DNA from: Nocardioides sp.
GTDB lineage: Bacteria > Actinomycetota > Actinomycetes > Propionibacteriales > Nocardioidaceae
NCBI GenBank assembly: GCA_017354415.1
Contig: JAFMQY010000011.1
Span: 1-40,561 of the forward strand
DNA: 40,561 nucleotides
Direction of reading: 5' to 3'
Part shown: piece after piece, positions 35,826-40,561 of the stretch
Numbering within the stretch: the first letter of the stretch is position 1
How the letters are laid out: the number at the start of each line of letters is the position of its first letter
The notes under the pieces: model-generated
Told to the model about the DNA's origin: nothing
Database searches by the model: none
The model's input: only the letters and a program-made list of their open reading frames with translations
Translations under genes and position numbers: made by a program

Positions 35826-36905
35826 TCACTCGGTGCCGGTGAAGTCGGGCCGTTCGAAGAGCCGGCGACGGGTGCGACCGGCGCGGGTACGACGGATCCG
35901 GCCCCGACGCGACCGCCGGGCCGCCGAGCGAGCCATGTCGGCGGCGCCGATGAACCCCGCATTGGGACCGAGCGACGCCTGGAGGATCTCCGGCTCCGTG
36001 CGGTGGCCCCGGCCGGTCAGCGAGCGGGAGAACGCCTGCCGGGTCGGTCCGATGAGGAGGTCGCCGGCAGAGGAGAGACCGCCGCCGACGATGATGCAGC
36101 CGGGGTCGAAGGCGGCCGCCATGCCCGCGAGCCCGACGCCGAGCCAGCGCCCGACGTCGGCCAGGAGCTCGATCGACAACGGGTCGCCGTCGCGGGCAGC
36201 CTCCGTGATCTGCGGCCCCTCCAGCCGCTCGGCGTCGCCGTGTACGAGATCGCGCAGGTGGTCCGCCATCGGGGACGACGACCGGACCAGCTCGCGGGCG
36301 TCCCGCACCAGCGCGTTCCCCGACGCGTACTGCTCCCAGCAGCCGCGGTTGCCGCACTGGCACCAGTGCCCGTCCGGGACGACCTGCATGTGCCCGAACT
36401 CGCCGGCCATGCCGTTCGCGCCCCGGTAGACGCGGTTGTCGAGCACGAGCGCCCCACCGATCCCCGTCCCGAGCGTCACGCAGAGCACGAACCGGTGTCC
36501 CCGGCCGGCACCGAAGTGGCACTCGGCCATGGCCGCGGTGTTGGCGTCGTTGTCGACCACGACCGGGAGCCGGACCCGCTCGGCGACACGGGCGCGCAAC
36601 GGCTCCCGACGCCAGTCCAGGTGGGGCGAGAACATCACCACGGTGCGGGTGGCGTCGACGAACCCGGCAGCCCCGATGCCGACCGCGGCCACGTCGTACT
36701 CCCGCGCGAAGCCGTCCACGAGGTCCACGATGGTGTCCTCCACGAGCCGCACGTCGTGTCCCTCGGTCGGCCGGCGCTCCAGCGAGAGCACCGTGCCGTG
36801 CGGGTCGACCACCGCCCCGAGCACCTTCGTGCCGCCGATGTCGATACCCACCGTCAGCGGCTCCCACCGCAACCCGCGCGTGCGTCGCGGCAGCACCTCG
36901 GACAT
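35826..36905 (-). CDS. ROK-family sugar kinase (glucokinase-like) with Arg-rich C-terminal tail
   Basis: ATP-dependent kinase of glucose or another hexose/polyol. 359 aa, about 40 longer than typical ROK kinases. TVGIDIGGTKVLGAVVD is the phosphate-1 loop; VVVDNDANTAAMAE has the catalytic Asp; LGTGIGGALVLD is phosphate-2; EFGHMQVVPDGHWCQCGNRG with CWEQYASG is the zinc-binding CxCGxxGCxE ROK motif. After IGAADMARSAAR a tail with about 13 Arg in 28 residues follows (RRSRRGRIRRTRAGRTRRR). The start at ATG 36905 gives a 16-residue leader. First gene of the ROK-PhyH-SDR unit; PhyH follows after 15 bp. Confidence 0.93.
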   Translation of the reverse strand: MSEVLPRRTRGLRWEPLTVGIDIGGTKVLGAVVDPHGTVLSLERRPTEGHDVRLVEDTIVDLVDGFAREYDVAAVGIGAAGFVDATRTVVMFSPHLDWRREPLRARVAERVRLPVVVDNDANTAAMAECHFGAGRGHRFVLCVTLGTGIGGALVLDNRVYRGANGMAGEFGHMQVVPDGHWCQCGNRGCWEQYASGNALVRDARELVRSSSPMADHLRDLVHGDAERLEGPQITEAARDGDPLSIELLADVGRWLGVGLAGMAAAFDPGCIIVGGGLSSAGDLLIGPTRQAFSRSLTGRGHRTEPEILQASLGPNAGFIGAADMARSAARRSRRGRIRRTRAGRTRRRLFERPDFTGTE

Positions 36906-36928
36906 GCGCTCAGGCTATCCACCCCCGG

Positions 36929-36972
36929 CTCCTCGCCCGTTGACCCGCGCCTCCTCCCCCGTTGACCCGCGC
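36929..36972. repeat. tandem 22-bp direct repeat between the ROK kinase and drrA-like genes
   Basis: Two adjacent copies, CTCCTCGCCCGTTGACCCGCGC (36929-36950) and the same with one G-to-C change (36951-36972). Each carries a TTGACC word, so they could be paired regulator sites or -35 elements. They lie in the divergent gap that must hold promoters for both the kinase operon and the exporter operon. Confidence 0.6.
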
Positions 36973-36993
36973 CCTTCAACGGACGACGTGGGT

Positions 36994-37020
36994 GCGGTGA
37001 AACCGCGGTGTAACCACACC
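36994..37020 (+). promoter_or_regulatory. two small adjacent hairpins before the exporter genes
   Basis: GCGGT-gaa-ACCGC (36994-37006) is directly followed by GGTGT-aacc-ACACC (37007-37020), 17 bp before the DrrA-type ATG. They may be part of the 5' leader or of a repressor-binding site; no T-run follows. Confidence 0.4.
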
Positions 37021-37037
37021 TGCGCAGACTGGAAGGC

Positions 37038-38063
37038 ATGGACGAGACCATTCCCGCAGTCCGGGCCGAGGGCCTGGTCAAGACGTTCGGCGAGCTACGC
37101 GCGGTCGACCGGGTCGACTTGGAGGTACGACGGGGTCAGGTGTTCGGCGTCCTCGGGCCCAACGGCGCCGGCAAGACCACGATGCTGAAGATTCTCGCCA
37201 CCCTGCTGACGATCGACGAGGGCCGCGCCGAGGTCTTCGGCCACGACGTTCGCCGTGAGCCGCACGTCGTCCGCCAGCTCCTCGGTGTCACCGGCCAGTA
37301 CGCCTCGGTGGACGAGAACCTGACCGCGACCGAGAACCTGATGCTCTTCGCCCGCCTGCAGGCCGTCGACCGGCAGACGGCACGACGTACCGCCGCCACC
37401 CTGCTCGAGCAGTTCGACCTCAGCCAGGCGGCGAACAAGCCGATCTCGGCGTTCTCCGGCGGCATGAGGAGACGGCTCGACCTCGCGGCCAGCCTGATCA
37501 CCCGCCCGCCGTTGATCTTCCTCGACGAGCCGACCACCGGCCTCGACCCGCGGACCCGTGGCCAGATGTGGGAGACGATCCGCGAGCTCGTCGCCAACGG
37601 CTGCACCGTCCTGCTGACCACGCAGTACCTCGACGAGGCCGACCAGCTCGCCGACCGGATCGCGGTGATCGACCACGGGCGCAAGGTCGCCGAAGGCACC
37701 TCCGACGAGCTCAAGTCCTCGATCGGACGCTCGACGCTGACCCTCAACCTGGTCGAGAGGAGCGAGATCCCGTCCGCCGCCGAGGTGGCGCACCGGCTGG
37801 TCGGCGAGCCGCCGACCCTCACCCCTGAGGCCCGTCGGCTGACCGTGCCCCTGCAGCGCAGCGACCAGGCCGTCGACGTGCTCGTGACCCTCCGCGACCA
37901 CGGCATCGCGATCGAGTCCGTGAACGTCCAGAAGCCCTCGCTGGACGAGGTGTTCCTCGCCCTGACCGGCCACGACACCCACGAGGACGACGCAGGCGGC
38001 CGTGCCGGCGACGGTGCAGATTCGACCACCGACAGCACCTCTCACCTGGAGATCGTCCGATGA
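37038..38063 (+). CDS. DrrA-family ABC exporter ATP-binding protein
   Basis: ATPase of an ABC-2 exporter for drugs, antibiotics or lipids. 341 aa from ATG 37038, with GGAAGG 5 nt upstream. Walker A GPNGAGKTT, Q-loop in VTGQYASVDENLTATENL, signature FSGGMRRRLDLAASL, Walker B LIFLDEPTTGLDPRTR, H-loop TTQYLDEADQLADRIAVID. The DrrA-type C-terminal domain (VNVQKPSLDEVFLALTGH) is followed by an acidic tail. The TGQYASVDENLT motif is typical of the daunorubicin-resistance subfamily. ATGA overlap with the permease gene. The neighbouring AfsR-like regulator may control it. Confidence 0.94.
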   Translation: MDETIPAVRAEGLVKTFGELRAVDRVDLEVRRGQVFGVLGPNGAGKTTMLKILATLLTIDEGRAEVFGHDVRREPHVVRQLLGVTGQYASVDENLTATENLMLFARLQAVDRQTARRTAATLLEQFDLSQAANKPISAFSGGMRRRLDLAASLITRPPLIFLDEPTTGLDPRTRGQMWETIRELVANGCTVLLTTQYLDEADQLADRIAVIDHGRKVAEGTSDELKSSIGRSTLTLNLVERSEIPSAAEVAHRLVGEPPTLTPEARRLTVPLQRSDQAVDVLVTLRDHGIAIESVNVQKPSLDEVFLALTGHDTHEDDAGGRAGDGADSTTDSTSHLEIVR

Positions 38064-38878
38064 CCGCCCTCACCACCGCCCTGCGAGACCCGTCCGCGAC
38101 CCTGCCCAGGCGTGTCAGCCCACGGGCCACAGTCAGCCAGACCCTGACGCTGGCCTGGCGGGCCACGATGAAGATGCGCCGCAACTTCGAGCAGATGTTC
38201 GACGTGACCATCCAGCCGCTGCTGTTCACCGCCATGTTCGCCGGCATCTTCGGCGGCGCCATCTCAGGCAGCGTGAGCGACTACCTGCCGATCATCATCC
38301 CGGGTCTGGTGGGGCAGACCGTGATGACGGCCTGCGTGGCGACCGGCGTCCAGCTCCGGGAGGACATGGACAAGGGTGTGTTCGACCGGTTCAAGGTGCT
38401 GCCGATCGCCCGGATCGCCCCGCTCGCCGGTCCGATGGTCGCGGACATGCTCCGCTACCTGATCGCGGGCACGCTCACCTTCCTCACCGGCATGGTGATC
38501 GGCTACCGCCCCGGCGGTGGTGTCTTCGGGGTGGTCGCGGCGATCCTGTTCGGCGTCTTCGCCGGGTGGTCGCTGGCCTGGATCTTCACCTGGTTCGGAA
38601 CGATCGGACGCACGGCCCAGGGCGTCCAGGCCACGTCGCTGATGATCATGTTCCCGCTGACGTTCATCTCGAACGCGTTCGTACCGACCGAGACGATGCC
38701 GAGCTGGCTGCGGGCGTTCGCGGAGGTCAACCCGGTCTCCCACGTGATCTCGGCCCTCCGTGACCTCGCCAACGACGGGCAGGTCACCGCCGACCTCGGA
38801 TGGGCCGTGCTCGGCCTCGCCGTGATCATCGCGATCTTCGCGCCGCTGTCGGTGCGGAGCTTCAACCGGAAGATGTGA
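38060..38878 (+). CDS. DrrB-family ABC-2 exporter permease
   Basis: Membrane half of the exporter, 272 aa with six hydrophobic segments. RATMKMRRNFEQMFDVTIQP is the N-terminal amphipathic coupling region; IIIPGLVGQTVMTACVATGVQLREDMDKGVFDRFK (shown in part) is the EAA-like cytoplasmic loop of DrrB proteins; FPLTFISNAFVPTETMPSWL and VNPVSHVISALRDL form the signature end. The last 17 bp overlap the 3' end of the opposite-strand regulator gene. Confidence 0.93.
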   Translation: MTALTTALRDPSATLPRRVSPRATVSQTLTLAWRATMKMRRNFEQMFDVTIQPLLFTAMFAGIFGGAISGSVSDYLPIIIPGLVGQTVMTACVATGVQLREDMDKGVFDRFKVLPIARIAPLAGPMVADMLRYLIAGTLTFLTGMVIGYRPGGGVFGVVAAILFGVFAGWSLAWIFTWFGTIGRTAQGVQATSLMIMFPLTFISNAFVPTETMPSWLRAFAEVNPVSHVISALRDLANDGQVTADLGWAVLGLAVIIAIFAPLSVRSFNRKM

Positions 38879-40561
38879 CCCGCAGCGAGTCCAGCACCCG
38901 CTCGGCCTCCGGACGAAGCCCCCGGCCCTGGCGGCCGTCGTACTCCTCGAGTACGGCGTCCAGCCGGCCGGGGGCCACGTCGTCCGCGAGCGCCCGGAGC
39001 CGCTCCCAGTCCATGGCCGGGAACCAGCGGTTGTAGCTGAACCCGTGCGCGAGCGCGACCAGCCGTACGCCGGCCTCGACCCGGTCCGCGTCGGTCTCGA
39101 TCGTCAGCAGCCACGCCCCCAGCGCCGCCAGTCCCATCCCGACCACCGGGTAGTCGACGGCGGAGTCGGGGGTCACGCGCAGGTGGCTCAGCTGCTCCAC
39201 GCCCTCGGCCGCGAGATGTCGTCCGCGGCGTCGCCGTTCGTCGGTGTCCGCGTAGCGCGAGTACGCCGCCAGGGCTGTCGCCAGCGGGATCAGCGACCAA
39301 GGCTCGAGCCCGCTCGAGCTCATCCCGGCGAAGACGACGCCCCGGAGGTTCGCCAGCGACCGGTCCAGCCCGTCCAGGCCTCCGGCAACGTCGCCGCGCA
39401 CCAGGAGCAGCTCGGCGATCGCCTGGTCCCGGACCAGGCCGGCAGTGACGTCGGTGGCGGGCGGCTCCCCGGCCTCGTCGAGCAGCCGCTCGGCCTCGTC
39501 GAGCCGGCCCCGCCGAAGCGCAGAGAGCGCCACACCCGTACGCATGCTGAAGGCGTCGTCCTCGGCGTGCAGCCGGTGCAGCAGCGGGATGGCGGCCATG
39601 GCGTGCTCGGCAGCCTCCTCGTGCTCGCCACGGTTGAGCGCCTGCATCGCGCACTGGGTGTGCAGGGTCGCGACCTCCCAGACCGTCGTGTGCTCGTCCA
39701 CCATCGCCAGCGCCTGCTCGAGGTAGCTGCGGGAGTCCTCGAGGGCGCCCTCGTTCTCGGCCAGGATCGCGGCCCACTGCCAGGCCATCGCGGCGGTACG
39801 ACGGTCCGCGTCGCGGGTGAGCGCGAGTACAGCGTCGCGGCGACCCGACGAGAAGTCGCTGCCGGCGAACATCGCGCGCGCCACTCGGCTCCACGGCTGG
39901 CTCGGCTCCGGGAGGTCGTGGATCACGGCCGCCAGGTCCGCCACGCCGTCCGGGCGCATGAAGCCGAGGTGCACAAGGACCAGCACCACGGCCTCGACCG
40001 TGACCTCGGTGAGCTCGGGAGGAGGATGCCAGTCGAGGAGGACCTTCACTCCGAGATCGGACATCGCCAGGAAGCGCGCGAAGTTCCCGGTCACCGACCA
40101 CAGACCGCCCAACGAGGCGAGCAACGGCACGGCGTGCGGGGCATCGCCCGCCACCAGGCAGCGGCGGAGCACGTCGGCGAGGTTGGTCTCCTCGGCGTCC
40201 AGCACGTCCACGACCTCGACCTGGCGCTGTCCGAAGAGGTGGGGCCGCGCCCACGTGGCCAGGCCCACGGCCCACCGGGTCTGGGCGTCCCTCGCCGCCT
40301 CGCCCTGACCCGCCTCGGTCAGCCGCTGGGCACCGAACTCCCGCACGGTCTCGAGCATCCGGTGCCGGGTCACGCCGTCGTGCTCGGTCACCGAGAGCAG
40401 CGACTGGTCGACCAGCGTCTCGACCAGCTCCGTACCGTCGGGGCCGAGCAGGGCGCGCGCGGCCTCCGCCGAGAACCCGTCCTGGAACACCGACAGCCAG
40501 GCCAGGGCCTGCTGCTCGTCGGCGGTGAGCAGGTCCCAGGACCACGCGATCACGGCGCTGA
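38862..40561 (-). CDS. AfsR/LuxR-like ATPase-TPR transcriptional regulator (5' end outside window)
   Basis: The visible ~566 residues are the C-terminal part of a large regulator: the end of the NB-ARC/STAND winged helix (IAWSWDLLTADEQQALAWLSVF and GVTRHRMLETVREFGAQRL, the latter almost diagnostic), then a long run of TPR-like helices to the C-terminus. RHRMLETVREFGAQRL is shared by SARP/BTAD-NB-ARC proteins and by LuxR-type ATPases; the DNA-binding domain lies off the window, so the class is open. The Met at 40553 in the track is internal, not a start. Tail-to-tail overlap of 17 bp with the exporter permease gene could allow antisense coupling. Confidence 0.85.
   Translation of the reverse strand, partial: SAVIAWSWDLLTADEQQALAWLSVFQDGFSAEAARALLGPDGTELVETLVDQSLLSVTEHDGVTRHRMLETVREFGAQRLTEAGQGEAARDAQTRWAVGLATWARPHLFGQRQVEVVDVLDAEETNLADVLRRCLVAGDAPHAVPLLASLGGLWSVTGNFARFLAMSDLGVKVLLDWHPPPELTEVTVEAVVLVLVHLGFMRPDGVADLAAVIHDLPEPSQPWSRVARAMFAGSDFSSGRRDAVLALTRDADRRTAAMAWQWAAILAENEGALEDSRSYLEQALAMVDEHTTVWEVATLHTQCAMQALNRGEHEEAAEHAMAAIPLLHRLHAEDDAFSMRTGVALSALRRGRLDEAERLLDEAGEPPATDVTAGLVRDQAIAELLLVRGDVAGGLDGLDRSLANLRGVVFAGMSSSGLEPWSLIPLATALAAYSRYADTDERRRRGRHLAAEGVEQLSHLRVTPDSAVDYPVVGMGLAALGAWLLTIETDADRVEAGVRLVALAHGFSYNRWFPAMDWERLRALADDVAPGRLDAVLEEYDGRQGRGLRPEAERVLDSLRVTSSG

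Noticed and set aside
38503-40545. A 680-aa minus-strand ORF over the regulator
   Set aside because: Shadow frame of high GC DNA: Arg/Gly/Ala-rich without domains, while the 38862 frame gives clear NB-ARC/TPR sequence.

Overview
The window reads as chromosomal DNA of a high-GC actinobacterium, most likely Nocardioides or a close relative (Propionibacteriales). The support is the strongly GC-rich third codon positions, frequent GTG starts, 4-bp stop/start overlaps, and the parA / RHH protein / scpA / scpB / rluB / aroH / tyrA / cmk / plsC / der gene order typical of actinobacteria. The genus is an inference; no 16S rRNA is present.

Region 1 (1-8.9 kb) concerns the cell surface and is badly eroded. 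It opens with the 5' part of a UDP-glucose/GDP-mannose dehydrogenase gene. A divergent pair follows, encoding the two steps of lipid-carrier recycling: undecaprenyl-pyrophosphate phosphatase (uppP) and a DUF368 (PopT-type) undecaprenyl-phosphate translocase. From 3.62 to 8.83 kb lies a junkyard: a glycosyltransferase-phosphomannomutase scar, a second glycosyltransferase pseudogene, a pyrophosphatase lacking one catalytic Asp, a small membrane protein gene whose 3' end runs into a broken integrase gene, and that integrase remnant next to tRNA-Pro(GGG). Inside it is an apparently intact, unfamiliar gene for a histidine-rich protein made of eleven perfect-length 11-residue repeats (4524-4928).

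Region 2 (9.1-21.8 kb) is housekeeping: an HtrA-like membrane protease, a very long hairpin in front of an OsmC-type peroxidase gene, a LysE-type exporter, cmk-plsC-der, an inserted DHA2 efflux pump with an inverted-repeat operator candidate, aroH-tyrA (tyrosine branch), and parA-RHH-scpA-scpB-rluB (chromosome segregation and condensation).

Region 3 (22-33.8 kb) is a myo-inositol import and catabolism operon on the minus strand: iolE, iolC, a Cgl0158-type aldolase, iolB, iolD, a CUT2-type ABC importer (binding lipoprotein, permease, ATPase) and two Gfo/Idh/MocA dehydrogenases. It is divergent from a GntR/UTRA regulator across a short operator region. iolA is not in the window. Next to it is a second minus-strand operon: ROK sugar kinase, phytanoyl-CoA-dioxygenase-family Fe(II)/2-oxoglutarate enzyme, SDR dehydrogenase. 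It may extend the pathway to a modified inositol or another sugar/polyol.

Region 4 (36.9-40.6 kb) has a DrrA/DrrB-type ABC-2 exporter whose 3' end overlaps, tail to tail, a truncated AfsR/LuxR-type TPR regulator running off the window.

The best candidates for undescribed biology are the His-rich hendecad-repeat protein, the ROK-PhyH-SDR module beside the inositol operon, the ~87-nt hairpin before the OsmC gene, the Asp-to-Gly change in the pyrophosphatase, and the uppP/DUF368 pairing.
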